The translations under genes and the position numbers were made by a program. From Thermobifida cellulosilytica TB100 (GTDB taxonomy: Bacteria; Actinomycetota; Actinomycetes; Streptosporangiales; Streptosporangiaceae): a stretch of 59,904 nucleotides of DNA. Below, in pieces: positions 26,094 to 34,892 of the stretch. Where the stretch lies: positions 179,739 through 239,642 of the forward strand of contig NZ_KQ950185.1 of NCBI RefSeq assembly GCF_001517975.1. The letters are read 5' to 3'. The first letter of the stretch is position 1. Every line of letters begins with the position of its first letter. Under the pieces are notes generated by a model that saw only the letters and a list, made by a program, of their open reading frames with translations, ran no database searches and was not told where the DNA came from.

Positions 26094-27461
26094 TTACCGG
26101 CTCCCCGGCACTCCCGGCTCGCTGCCCGCGGTGAACGGGAAGTGCTCGAACACCTCCGCGCGCACCGTGCGCAGCCTCGTCTGCACGGCGCGGCGCAGCC
26201 GTCCCAGGCACTCGGCGACGGCGGAGTCGTCGCCGACCAGTCCCCCCTTGGCGACCAGCGGCACACCGTCCAGCACCCCGCCGACGAGGACGCCGTACAC
26301 GGTCAGCGGCAGCGCCTCGCCTCCGACGTCGAAGGCCCGCACGCCCAGCACGTCCAGCACGGCCGAGGTGAGGTCGCCCCCGGTGGTGAACAGGCCGCTG
26401 GGCAGGTTCGCGGGTCCGGCGCCCTGGGCGTCGGCGACGGCCGCGGCGACCACCTCGGCCAGCCGGTCCGGCAGGAGGCGACGCTGTTGCAGGGGCAGCG
26501 CCGCGGCCTCGGCGGCGCCGACCCGCAGCCGGAACGCCACCACGTCGGGGAAGACGTGGCCGGCGAGGGCGTCGGCCAGGGCCCGGGAGAGCTTGTCCTG
26601 GCCGTCGTCGTCGGCCAGGTCGGCGGGGTCGGCGTCGACGAAGTGCACCGGCCCGGTGCGTGCGACGGCGTCGAGCTGGCGGCCGGTCAGTTCGGTGACG
26701 CTGCCGACGACGGCCAGCAGCGGCCCAGCGACGTTGCCCTGGCCGTGCAGGTGCAGTGCCTCGGCCAGCAGCGCGCCGAACGGCCCCGGGTCGGCGGTCA
26801 GCCACACCACACCGTGCTCCCGGTGGGCGCGGGCTGCCGCGTCGGCCAGTTCGACCAGGTAGGGGCCGGTGTGGGCGTCGCACAGCACCACCGGTTCGTC
26901 CCCGGCGGCGAGTTCGGCGGCCAGCAGCTCGGGGGTGACCTGGCGGACCGGGACGCGGCGCACCGCCAGGTCGCTCTGCTGCGCGAACGCCGCGGCGACG
27001 TCGGCGGTGACGGTGGGGGTGAGGGGGTCGAGCGCCGCCTCGGTCCGGTCCACCGGGACGCCGTCGAGGAGCTGCACGCCGTCGGCGGTGGTGCGGCCTG
27101 CTGCGGGGAAGGCGGGGACCAGCAGCACCCGCAGGCGCGTGTGCCGCGGGCAGCGCTCCCGCACCGACGCCCAGGCGGCCTCCGTCTCCGCGCCGAGGTT
27201 GCCGCGCAGCGTGGTGTCGAACCGCTTGACCACCAGGCCGACCGGCCACACCGCCTCGACCACGTCGGCGACGAGGTCGGTGGCCTGGCCCGGCGGCATG
27301 TGCCGACTGTCCAGGTTGGCGACGACGACGTCGTACTCCTCGGCCGCGCGGGTGACGTGCTCGGGGGCGACCGTGGTGACGCGCTGCCCGGCCCGGGCGA
27401 AGCGCGCGGCGGTCGCGGCCGCGCCGATGAGATCGTCCGCGATGACGAGTACCTGTGCCAC
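26094..27461 (-). CDS. DUF1537 four-carbon acid sugar kinase family protein
   Basis: A 455-residue two-domain kinase. The N-terminal substrate domain begins VLVIADDLIGAAATAARFAR and contains KRFDTTLRGNLGAE (about residues 77-90). The C-terminal nucleotide domain contains LFTTGGDLTSAVLDVLGV and GVPLVAKGGLVGDDS, which is the ATP-binding signature of this family. Known members phosphorylate C4 acid sugars such as D-threonate and L-erythronate or related 3- or 4-carbon acids in catabolism. GTG 27461 is chosen because VLVIADD must start directly after it; the GGAGGG site sits unusually close, one base away. A Gfo/Idh/MocA oxidoreductase lies 59 bases upstream in the same direction. Substrate unknown. 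Confidence 0.85.
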   Translation of the reverse strand: MAQVLVIADDLIGAAATAARFARAGQRVTTVAPEHVTRAAEEYDVVVANLDSRHMPPGQATDLVADVVEAVWPVGLVVKRFDTTLRGNLGAETEAAWASVRERCPRHTRLRVLLVPAFPAAGRTTADGVQLLDGVPVDRTEAALDPLTPTVTADVAAAFAQQSDLAVRRVPVRQVTPELLAAELAAGDEPVVLCDAHTGPYLVELADAAARAHREHGVVWLTADPGPFGALLAEALHLHGQGNVAGPLLAVVGSVTELTGRQLDAVARTGPVHFVDADPADLADDDGQDKLSRALADALAGHVFPDVVAFRLRVGAAEAAALPLQQRRLLPDRLAEVVAAAVADAQGAGPANLPSGLFTTGGDLTSAVLDVLGVRAFDVGGEALPLTVYGVLVGGVLDGVPLVAKGGLVGDDSAVAECLGRLRRAVQTRLRTVRAEVFEHFPFTAGSEPGVPGSR

Positions 27462-27520
27462 CCCTCCATTTCTAGTGCACCGCCGGGGTGCGGCGCGCCC
27501 CGGAGCGGGCGGCGGGGTCC

Positions 27521-28594
27521 TCAGTCCCGCGGCAGCTCGACCACCTGGCCGGTGCGGGCACTGCGCAGCGCGGCCTCGATGACGTCGAGCCCGTGGACGA
27601 CCTCGTGCACCTCGACGGGCACCGGCTCGCCCTCGCCGACGGCGTTGCGCACCCCCGCGTAGAAGGCCGGGTAGTCGCCGCGGAGGCTGGGCACGGCCTT
27701 GGTGTCTCCGGCCACGCCGAGCCGCCCCCACGCCGACTCCGGTTCGACCCCCCAGTCCGCTCCGCCGGGCCGCTCCCCCGCGCCCAGGCGTTCCTCCTGC
27801 CCGTCGAGTCCGTACACGGTGTAGGCGGCGCGGTCGCCGAGGACCCGGAAGCGCGGTCCGTTCTGGGCGGCCAGGGCGCTCGCCCACAGGTGGGAGCGGA
27901 CCCCGCTGGTGTGGGTGAGGGCCACGAAGGTGTCGTCGTCGGCGCCGCCGCGCAGCGACTCCAGTTCGGCGTAGACGGTGCGCACCGGGCCGAAGAGGTT
28001 GACCGCCTGGTCGATGAGGTGCGACCCCAGGTCGTAGAGGAGGCCCGCGCCGTCGTCGACGGAGCCGCTGTCGCGCCAGGTGTCCCCGGCCCGGGGCCGC
28101 CACCGCTCGAACCGGGACTCGAACCGGTGCACGCGGCCCAGTTCGCCCCCCTCGACCAGCGACCACAGGGTGAGGAAGTCGCTGTCCCAGCGCCGGTTGT
28201 GGAACACGGTGAGGACCTGGCCGCGGCGTTCGGCCTCGTCCCGCAGGGCCCGGGCTTCGGCGGCGGTGACGGTGAACGGCTTGTCGACGACGACTGCCAG
28301 CCCGGCCTCCAGCCCGGCGCGGGCCAGCGGGGCGTGCGTCCGGTTGGGGGTGGCGACCACCACGATCTCGAACTCGCCCACGCGGCGCCACAGTTCGTCG
28401 ACGGAGGTGATGACCTCGGTGTGCGGGTAGCGGGCGCGGACCGCCGCGCCGCGCCCGGGGTCGGCGGTGACCACGGCCGCCAGACGGAGTCCGGGGGTGG
28501 CGTCGATGAGCGGGGCGTGGAAGACCGCTCCGCCCCTGCCGTAGCCGATGAGGGCGACGTGCAGGTCCGGCCCGGTGCCGTGGTCGGTGTTCAT
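27521..28594 (-). CDS. Gfo/Idh/MocA-family sugar oxidoreductase
   Basis: A 357-residue NAD(P)-dependent oxidoreductase. The Rossmann loop GYGRGGAVFHAPLI starts near residue 17, VDKPFTVT (the family's E/DKP motif with catalytic-type Lys) is near residue 112, and the C-terminal domain includes FHNRRWDSDFLTL and LYDLGSHLIDQAVNLFG with the conserved His. Such enzymes oxidise or reduce hydroxyls of sugars, inositols or their acids. ATG 28594 follows GGACCATG-type sequence without a clear ribosome site. Head-to-tail with the DUF1537 kinase gene, suggesting a small catabolic operon; divergent from the sugar ABC transporter. Confidence 0.88.
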   Translation of the reverse strand: MNTDHGTGPDLHVALIGYGRGGAVFHAPLIDATPGLRLAAVVTADPGRGAAVRARYPHTEVITSVDELWRRVGEFEIVVVATPNRTHAPLARAGLEAGLAVVVDKPFTVTAAEARALRDEAERRGQVLTVFHNRRWDSDFLTLWSLVEGGELGRVHRFESRFERWRPRAGDTWRDSGSVDDGAGLLYDLGSHLIDQAVNLFGPVRTVYAELESLRGGADDDTFVALTHTSGVRSHLWASALAAQNGPRFRVLGDRAAYTVYGLDGQEERLGAGERPGGADWGVEPESAWGRLGVAGDTKAVPSLRGDYPAFYAGVRNAVGEGEPVPVEVHEVVHGLDVIEAALRSARTGQVVELPRD

Positions 28595-28929
28595 GGTCCG
28601 ATTATCGGAGATGCACCCCGTACACCGAAAAGGCCGAAAGGTCCTTGGGGGTCCTTCCGGAACCCCGACCGCGGAGCCGGTGGCGCTCCCCCCGGCCCCG
28701 GAGGCGCCCCCCGCGGCCGTCCCCGGGTACAGACCCGCTCTGAGCTGCGGATCCGCCGTCGGAAACGGCGTTTCGCACCGGCCGGTCCCGGGGCGGAGCG
28801 GGCCTCGAACCCGCTCAACCTTGTTCACTCTCAGCGATCACGGCACTAACCGTCCGCTATCTCGGCAATCCGTTACCAACTGGGACTCTTCCTACGTGAC
28901 AAAACCGTTACGGCAGTCATTGGCCAAAT

Positions 28930-28945
28930 GTGTGGACATTCACAC
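28930..28945. promoter_or_regulatory. Operator candidate upstream of the sugar ABC operon
   Basis: GTGTG-gacatt-CACAC is a perfect 5-bp-arm inverted repeat 70 bases before the binding-protein gene. It resembles sites of GntR or LacI-class regulators; no regulator gene is adjacent. The surrounding 421-base divergent region (28595-29015) is relatively AT-rich between 28830 and 28990 and must contain promoters for both sides, but no consensus pair stands out. Confidence 0.35.
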
Positions 28946-29015
28946 ACAGAACCACTTGCATCGGATGTCTACGGAGCAGGTCACACAATGACCGGGCTGT
29001 ACTGGAGGTACATGA

Positions 29016-30362
29016 ATGCCCAAGTTCCCTAACCCGCGCACCACAATCGCCGCGACACTCTCCCTGGTCCTGCTGACCGGAGGCTGCGCCTACCTGTCCG
29101 GAGGCGGCGGGTCGGCGGGCGCGGACCCGGACTCCCCGGAGTGCGAGCCCTACGCCCAGTGGCAGGACATCGGAGGAAGCGTCTCCATCTACGCCTCCAT
29201 CCGCGACGAGGAGGCCGAACGCCTCAGGCGCTCGTGGCAGAAGTTCATCGACTGCACCGGCATCGACATCCAGTACGAGGGCAGCGGTGAGTTCGAGGCC
29301 CAGGTCCAGGTGAAGGTGGACGGCGGCAACGCGCCCGACATCGCCTTCTTCCCGCAACCCGGACTGCTCGAGCGCTTCGCCGCCTCCGGCGACCTGGTCG
29401 CGGCCCCCGAGAGCGTCCAGCAACTGGCCGAGGAGGGGTGGAGCCAGGACTGGCTGGACTACGCCACGATCGACGGCACACTGTACGCCACTCCCCTGGG
29501 CGCCAACTTCAAGTCCTTCGTCTGGTACTCGCCCACGTTCTTCGCCGACAACGGATACGAGGTCCCGCAGACCTGGGACGAGCTGATCGAGCTGAGCGAC
29601 ACCATCGCGGACGACGGCGTCAAGCCCTGGTGCGCGGGCCTGGAGTCCGGTGACGCCACCGGCTGGCCGGCCACCGACTGGATCGAGAACGTCATCCTGC
29701 GCGAGAACGGCCCCGAGGTCTACGACCAGTGGGTCAACCACGAGATCCCGTTCAACGACGCCAAGATCGCCGCCGCGTTCGACCGGGCCGACGAGATCCT
29801 GCGCAACCCGGACTACGTCAACGGCGGCTTCGGCAACGTGCAGAGCATCGCCATCACCTCGTTCCAGGAGGCCGGGCTGCCCATCCTGGACGGCGAGTGC
29901 GGCATGTACCTGATGGGCTCCTTCTACGCCGCACAGTGGCCGGAGGGCACCGAGGTCTCGGAGACCGGCGACGTGTACGCGTTCAACCTGCCGCCGATCA
30001 ACCCCGAGCAGGGGACTCCCGTCATGGGCGGCGGCGAGTTCGTCGGCGCGTTCTCCGACCGGCCCGAGGTCGTCGCGGTCCGCGAATATCTGGCCACCGC
30101 GGAGTACGCTAACAACCGTGCCGCCGAAGGCGCCTGGTTCTCCGCACACCAGGGCCTTGACCTGGAGATTCTGGAGGTACCGACCGACCGCCTGGGCGCG
30201 GAGATCCTCCGCGACCCCGACACCGTGTTCCGCTTCGACGGAAGCGACCTGATGCCCGCCGAGGTGGGCGCCGGCACGTTCTGGCGAGGCATGGTCAACT
30301 GGATCAACGGCGAGGACACCGACGCCACCCTCGACTACATCGAGAACTCCTGGTCTTCCTGA
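29016..30362 (+). CDS. Sugar ABC transporter substrate-binding lipoprotein (AglE-like)
   Basis: A 448-residue family-1 solute-binding protein. The signal peptide ends in the lipobox LLTGGC with Cys at residue 24, so it is anchored to the outer face of the membrane. The mature protein has the bilobed pattern of this family, including GGNAPDIAFFPQPGLLERFA and the Trp/Gly-rich sugar site around FKSFVWYSPTFF. It probably binds an alpha-glucoside or other oligosaccharide, given the permeases downstream. ATG 29016 has the ribosome site GGAGGT 7 bases upstream. It is the first gene of a three-gene operon that lacks an ATPase. Confidence 0.92.
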   Translation: MPKFPNPRTTIAATLSLVLLTGGCAYLSGGGGSAGADPDSPECEPYAQWQDIGGSVSIYASIRDEEAERLRRSWQKFIDCTGIDIQYEGSGEFEAQVQVKVDGGNAPDIAFFPQPGLLERFAASGDLVAAPESVQQLAEEGWSQDWLDYATIDGTLYATPLGANFKSFVWYSPTFFADNGYEVPQTWDELIELSDTIADDGVKPWCAGLESGDATGWPATDWIENVILRENGPEVYDQWVNHEIPFNDAKIAAAFDRADEILRNPDYVNGGFGNVQSIAITSFQEAGLPILDGECGMYLMGSFYAAQWPEGTEVSETGDVYAFNLPPINPEQGTPVMGGGEFVGAFSDRPEVVAVREYLATAEYANNRAAEGAWFSAHQGLDLEILEVPTDRLGAEILRDPDTVFRFDGSDLMPAEVGAGTFWRGMVNWINGEDTDATLDYIENSWSS

Positions 30363-30428
30363 CACAGTCCGCTGGTCCGGGGCTGGTTCCCTCCGGCCCC
30401 GGACCGACCCGATCGGAAGAGGACGGGA

Positions 30429-31415
30429 ATGGGTTTCTCCCTTGTCGAAGAGCTCCCCAAGCTCCTGTGGCTGGTGATCGGTGTCGCGGGCTTCCTGGCC
30501 GTCATCGGCGTCCTGCTGTTCTTCGTGGACGCCGGCCCCAAGAAGACGAAGACCGAGTGGTGGCAGGCCGCACTCTTCCTGGCACCCGCACTGGTCCTGC
30601 TCCTGCTGGGCCTGGTCTACCCGGTCATCCGTACCACCCTGCTGTCCTTCATGAACGGCCAGGGCACGTCCTGGGTCGGTCTGGACAACTACGTCCGGAT
30701 GTTCACCCAGCCCGAGATCCTGGTCGTCCTCCGCAACACCCTGCTGTGGGTGCTGTTCGGACCGGTGCTGGCCACCGCGATCGGACTGTTCTACGCGCTG
30801 CTGGTCGACCGCAGGCGGTTCGAGTCCGTGGCCAAGTCGCTGATCTTCATGCCGATGGCGATCTCGTTCGTCGGTGCCAGCATCATCTGGAAGTTCGTCT
30901 ACGCCTACCGTCCGGCCGAGGCCGACCAGATCGGCCTGCTCAACCAGCTCATCGTGTGGTTCGGCGGCGAACCGCGGCTGTGGCTGCTGGAGACCCCGCT
31001 CAACACGCTGCTGCTGATCGTGGTGCTGATCTGGGTGCAGGCCGGGTTCGCGATGGTGGTGCTCTCCGCCGCGATCAAGGCCATCCCCGACGACATCATC
31101 GAAGCCGCTCGGATCGACGGCACCAGCGTGTGGTCGCACTTCTGGAACATCACACTGCCCTCGGTGTGGCCGACGCTGACGGTCGTGCTGATCACCATCT
31201 CGGTGCAGACCCTGAAGGTGTTCGACATCGTCCGCACGATGACCGGCGGCCAGTACGAGACCAGCGTCATCGCCAACGAGATGTACGCCCAGGCGTTCCG
31301 CTACGGCGAGCTGGGCATGGGCTCGGCGCTCGCGGTGTTCCTGTTCATCCTGGTCATTCCGCTGGTCATCGTGCAGATGCGCACCAACCGACGTCTGAGG
31401 GAGGAGCAGCGATGA
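30429..31415 (+). CDS. Sugar ABC transporter permease (AglF-like)
   Basis: A 328-residue inner-membrane permease of the MalF class. A long N-terminal hydrophobic helix (residues 10-35) precedes the six-helix core, as in alpha-glucoside permeases. The EAA loop that contacts the ATPase is seen as EAARIDGTSVWSHFWNITLP. ATG 30429 follows GGAAGAGGACGGGA. It lies 66 bases after the binding-protein gene and its stop overlaps the next start in ATGA. Confidence 0.92.
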   Translation: MGFSLVEELPKLLWLVIGVAGFLAVIGVLLFFVDAGPKKTKTEWWQAALFLAPALVLLLLGLVYPVIRTTLLSFMNGQGTSWVGLDNYVRMFTQPEILVVLRNTLLWVLFGPVLATAIGLFYALLVDRRRFESVAKSLIFMPMAISFVGASIIWKFVYAYRPAEADQIGLLNQLIVWFGGEPRLWLLETPLNTLLLIVVLIWVQAGFAMVVLSAAIKAIPDDIIEAARIDGTSVWSHFWNITLPSVWPTLTVVLITISVQTLKVFDIVRTMTGGQYETSVIANEMYAQAFRYGELGMGSALAVFLFILVIPLVIVQMRTNRRLREEQR

Positions 31416-32446
31416 GCACGACGCAGTCCTCGGCCGCCGAGGAGGAGGGGGGCCGCGCGTCCTCTCCGGTCGCCCCCGCATCCGGAGGCCCCGGCGTCCG
31501 CGTCGCGTCCCCCGCCGCGTCCGGCAGCCCCGGGTCGCGCGAGTCGGCCGCGGCCCGGGTGCGCAAGCGGCTGTCCACCACCACGGCGAGCCTCGTCGCG
31601 ATCGTCATCGCCGCCTTGTGGACGCTGCCCACCGCCGGCCTGTTCATCTCCTCGTTCCGCCCCGAACAGGAGATCAAGACCACCGGCTGGTGGACGATGT
31701 TCACCGACCCGCAACTGACCCTGGACAACTACCGCGAGGTGCTGTTCTCGGCCAACCAGGGGCAGCTCGCCAGCTACTTCGTGAACTCCTTCGTGATCAC
31801 CGTGCCGTCCACGGTGTTCGTGGTGGTCCTGGCGGCCCTGGCCGCCTACGCCCTGGCCTGGGTGAACTTCCCCGGCCGCGACTGGGTGTTCCTCGGGGTC
31901 TTCGCGTTGCAGATCGTCCCCCTCCAGATGTCCCTGGTGCCGCTGCTGCGGTTCTTCTCCCAGGGGGTGACCATCGGCGACGTCCAGGTGCTGCCGGCGT
32001 GGGACCTGCCGGGGGCGTTCGCGTTCACCAACGTGTGGGTGGCGCACACGATCTTCGGTCTTCCGCTCGGCATCTTCCTGCTGCACAACTTCATCTCACA
32101 ACTGCCGCACAGCCTCTTCGAGGCCGCGCGGGTGGACGGCGCCGGGCACGGGGTGCTGTTCCGCCGGGTGGTGCTGCCGCTGATCGTGCCCGCCCTGGTG
32201 TCGCTGGCGATCTTCCAGTTCCTGTGGGTGTGGAACGACCTGCTGGTGGCGCTGATCTTCGCGGGCGGCGACGTCTCCACCGCGCCGTTGACGGTCCGGC
32301 TGGCCGAGCTGGCGGGCACCAGGGGCAACGAGTGGCAGCGGCTCACCGCCGGTGCGTTCGTGTCCATGGTGGTCCCGCTGATCGTGTTCTTCGCCCTGCA
32401 ACGGTACTTCGTCCGCGGCCTGCTCGCGGGCAGCGTGAAGGGCTGA
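31412..32446 (+). CDS. Sugar ABC transporter permease (AglG-like)
   Basis: A 344-residue MalG-class permease. Residues 1-50 form a Ser/Ala/Gly-rich cytosolic leader, longer than in MalG. The pattern KTTGWWTMFTDPQLTLDNY is characteristic of the AglG branch, and the EAA loop reads EAARVDGAGHGVLFRRVVLP. ATG 31412 overlaps the preceding TGA by four bases, with GGGAGGAGCAGC as ribosome site, so translation is coupled. The ATPase must be encoded elsewhere; actinobacteria commonly share one ATPase (MsiK) among several sugar importers. Confidence 0.93.
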   Translation: MSTTQSSAAEEEGGRASSPVAPASGGPGVRVASPAASGSPGSRESAAARVRKRLSTTTASLVAIVIAALWTLPTAGLFISSFRPEQEIKTTGWWTMFTDPQLTLDNYREVLFSANQGQLASYFVNSFVITVPSTVFVVVLAALAAYALAWVNFPGRDWVFLGVFALQIVPLQMSLVPLLRFFSQGVTIGDVQVLPAWDLPGAFAFTNVWVAHTIFGLPLGIFLLHNFISQLPHSLFEAARVDGAGHGVLFRRVVLPLIVPALVSLAIFQFLWVWNDLLVALIFAGGDVSTAPLTVRLAELAGTRGNEWQRLTAGAFVSMVVPLIVFFALQRYFVRGLLAGSVKG

Positions 32447-32457
32447 TCCCTCTCCTG

Positions 32458-32489
32458 ACGGCCCCGGTCGGCACGCCGACCGGGGCCGT
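32458..32489. terminator. Strong bidirectional terminator
   Basis: A 14-bp perfect stem with the tetraloop CACG lies between the end of the rightward ABC operon and the end of the leftward gene at 32507. Confidence 0.75.
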
Positions 32490-32506
32490 TCCCGTGCGGA
32501 CCGTGC

Positions 32507-33361
32507 TCAGACCTCGTGGTCGGCGTCGCGCAGCGTGGAGAGGATGGTGCCGACGGTCTCCCCGTCGAGGGTGTCGGGCAGCCCCTGGTCCAGGAGCATG
32601 ACGAAGGCCCGCAGCCCTTCCTCGTCCTCCTGCGCCGGGACGACCACGGCGTGCACCACCGCTTCGGCGGGAACGCACTCGCCGTCGCTGCCCGGCACGG
32701 TGACGTCCACGACGGCGTGGTGGCCCTCCAGCCCGTTGGCGGAGAACTCCGCCACCGAGCGCGTCGTCACCTCGGGCTTCTCGCCGTCGCTGCGGTAGCC
32801 GTAGTAGGCCCAGGCCCGCGCGGTCGCCTCGGCCATCTCCTCGGTGTCGGTGTCCTCGGCGTCGGTGATGCCCTGAGCGCCCAGCAGCGCCCGGCTGCCC
32901 CAGCCCGCGCAGGGGGAGTCGAGGTAGGTGGAGACGCCGCTCATGCCCAGGGCGGTGCCGTCGTCGCCCTCGAAGCTGTGCACCTCCACGGGGTTGGCGA
33001 TCCGCCACCCCTCCTCGCCGGGGACCTCGTAGACCAGTCCCCACTTGGGGACGTCGGCGCGCTGCCAGCCCTGCTGCATGAGGCTCTCGTCGTCCTCGGT
33101 GGGCTCGGCGGTCCGCTCGGGCGTGGCGGTGTCGACGGGCCGCTGCTCGGGGGACGGGGGCGGTGCGGCCTGCGACCCGGTCCTCCCGCCCAGCGAGACC
33201 ACGACCACCACGATCGCGACGGTCAGGGCGGCGGCCAGCACGAACGCGAGGAAGAGGTACGGCGCGGGACTTCCCCGCGTGCCGGGGGGTGTCGGTGTCG
33301 GGGGCTGGGTCGGGCGGCCCCACGGGTCAGGAGTCGGTTGCGGGGGGTGTGGCCGGTTCAC
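32507..33361 (-). CDS. Membrane-anchored extracytoplasmic protein, possibly DUF8017-like
   Basis: A 284-residue protein with a Pro-rich cytosolic leader (residues 1-33), one transmembrane helix (about 35-58, FLAFVLAAALTVAIVVVVVS) and an acidic, Thr/Pro-rich linker followed by a globular domain of about 190 residues. The domain begins WQRADVPKWGLVYEVPGEEG, which resembles the start of DUF8017-type secreted domains of actinobacteria; two cysteines (about residues 152 and 232) may form a disulfide. Topology would be N-in with the domain outside. GTG 33361 is the only good start. Last gene of the leftward run behind the fructosamine kinase, 54 bases downstream. Confidence 0.75.
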   Translation of the reverse strand: MNRPHPPQPTPDPWGRPTQPPTPTPPGTRGSPAPYLFLAFVLAAALTVAIVVVVVSLGGRTGSQAAPPPSPEQRPVDTATPERTAEPTEDDESLMQQGWQRADVPKWGLVYEVPGEEGWRIANPVEVHSFEGDDGTALGMSGVSTYLDSPCAGWGSRALLGAQGITDAEDTDTEEMAEATARAWAYYGYRSDGEKPEVTTRSVAEFSANGLEGHHAVVDVTVPGSDGECVPAEAVVHAVVVPAQEDEEGLRAFVMLLDQGLPDTLDGETVGTILSTLRDADHEV

Positions 33362-33415
33362 GTCCCCGACTCTAGAGCAGCCTCCGTGCCGTGGCTAATC
33401 CCCGGTCGCGGCCGG

Positions 33416-34279
33416 TCACGCCCGCAGCGCGGCCCGGGCGGTCTCCAGCACCATGGTGCGGTAGGCCGCCCCGAACAGGCACACGTGCACCAGCAGCGGA
33501 TGCAGTTGGTGCAGGGGGACCCGCGCCCGCCAGCCCGCGCCCAGCGGCGCGGTCTCGTTGTAGGCGTCGCGCACCCGGTCCAGGTACGGCAGCCCGAACA
33601 GCGCCAGCATCGCCAGGTCCGCCTCGCGGTGGCCGCCGTGGGCCGCCGGGTCCACCACCACCGCGCCGTCGTCCTGCCACAGCACGTTGCCGTTCCACAG
33701 GTCGCCGTGGATGCGGGCGGGGGGCTCCGGATCGCCCGCCAGGTCGTCGATCGCGGCGAGCACCTTCTCGACCAGGCGCACGTCAGCCGGGGTGAGGGCA
33801 CCCCGGTCGGCGGCGCGGCGCAGGTAGGGCAGGATCCGCTGCTCGGCGTAGAACTCCGGCCACGTCGACCGCGGCGTGTTGTCCATGGGCAGCGGGCCGA
33901 TGTAGCCGTTCCAGCTCGCACCGAAGGAGTCGGCGCCCGCCAGGTGCATGGCGGCGAGCTGGTGGCCGAAGCGCTCGGCCGCCTCAGGAGTGGGCGGGCG
34001 CTCCTCCACCCAGGCCAGCACCAGGGCGCGGTCGTCCCACCCGGCCACGTCGGGCACCGGGGAGCCGAACGAGCGGCCCAGCCAGTCCAGGCCCAGCGCC
34101 TCGGCGCGGAAGAGCCCGTCCGCTCCCGGGTCCCCGTCGGGGAACGCCTTGACGAAGAGCGGCGTCCCGTCGGCCAGTTCGGCCCGGTACAGCCGCCACC
34201 TGTGGCTGCTGCCCATCTCGGTGACGGCGGCGACCTCACGGCCGGTCAGTTCGGCGACCCTGGCGGCGACGGACTGCAC
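33416..34279 (-). CDS. Fructosamine/ribulosamine kinase family protein
   Basis: A 287-residue FN3K-family kinase with the aminoglycoside-kinase-like fold. The catalytic loop HGDLWNGNVLW is at about residues 190-200, VVDPAAHGGHREADLAML is the metal-binding region, and SSHRWRLYRAELADGT marks the N-lobe. Family members phosphorylate ketosamines on glycated proteins so that the adduct falls off; most bacterial members prefer ribulosamines and erythrulosamines. GTG 34279 has GGGGAGGGCCT just upstream. It follows an LMW phosphatase gene by 13 bases, a pairing that fits protein deglycation. Confidence 0.92.
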   Translation of the reverse strand: MQSVAARVAELTGREVAAVTEMGSSHRWRLYRAELADGTPLFVKAFPDGDPGADGLFRAEALGLDWLGRSFGSPVPDVAGWDDRALVLAWVEERPPTPEAAERFGHQLAAMHLAGADSFGASWNGYIGPLPMDNTPRSTWPEFYAEQRILPYLRRAADRGALTPADVRLVEKVLAAIDDLAGDPEPPARIHGDLWNGNVLWQDDGAVVVDPAAHGGHREADLAMLALFGLPYLDRVRDAYNETAPLGAGWRARVPLHQLHPLLVHVCLFGAAYRTMVLETARAALRA

Positions 34280-34292
34280 AGGCCCTCCCCTC

Positions 34293-34805
34293 TCACGGAC
34301 CGAACAGCGGGGCGAGTTCGCCGGTGAGCCCTTTGGACGCGGCCTCGATCATGGTGAGCACGGCGACGAAGCCGTCGTCGCCCCCGTAGTAGGGGTCGGG
34401 CACCTCGGGGTTGGGGCCCGCTCCGGGGGCGAAGGAGCGGAACAGGCGGATCCGCTCCCGGCTCTCCGCGTCGGGGGCGAGCCGGACCAGGTCGTCCAGG
34501 TTGTCGGTGTCCATGGCCAGCACCAGGTCGCGTTCGGCGAACCAGGAGGGGGAGAACTGGCGGGCGACGTGTCCGGTCGGGTAGCCGTACTTGCGCAGGG
34601 TGGACGCGGCCCGGGGGTCCATGTCCGCGCCGATGTGCCAGTCTCCCGTTCCCGCGCTGTCCACCTCGACCCGGTCGGCGAGTCCGGCACGCGCGAGGTC
34701 GGTGATGAGGATCTTCTCCGCCATGGGGGAGCGGCAGATGTTGCCCAGGCACACCACGCAGATGCGGTAGGGCCCGGAGGAGTCACGGGGTTCGGGCAGG
34801 CTCAT
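34293..34805 (-). CDS. Low-molecular-weight protein tyrosine phosphatase family enzyme
   Basis: A 170-residue LMW-PTP. The P-loop CLGNICRS has the nucleophile Cys19 and Arg25, and VPDPYYGG near residue 137 supplies the general-acid Asp. Besides phosphotyrosine, members such as human LMW-PTP-A act on ribulosamine-5-phosphates; next to a fructosamine-type kinase that second role is attractive: the phosphatase would make the ribulosamine that the kinase then acts on. ATG 34805 lacks a strong ribosome site. It is 87 bases downstream of the response-regulator gene, so a separate promoter is possible. Confidence 0.92.
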   Translation of the reverse strand: MSLPEPRDSSGPYRICVVCLGNICRSPMAEKILITDLARAGLADRVEVDSAGTGDWHIGADMDPRAASTLRKYGYPTGHVARQFSPSWFAERDLVLAMDTDNLDDLVRLAPDAESRERIRLFRSFAPGAGPNPEVPDPYYGGDDGFVAVLTMIEAASKGLTGELAPLFGP

Positions 34806-34892
34806 GGGACCAACCGTAGTCCAGAACCCGCCCGGGTGCGCGGGAGTCCGCCCGGCTCCGCGGGCGCGGCCGGTCCCCCGCCCCGCCGCCCC

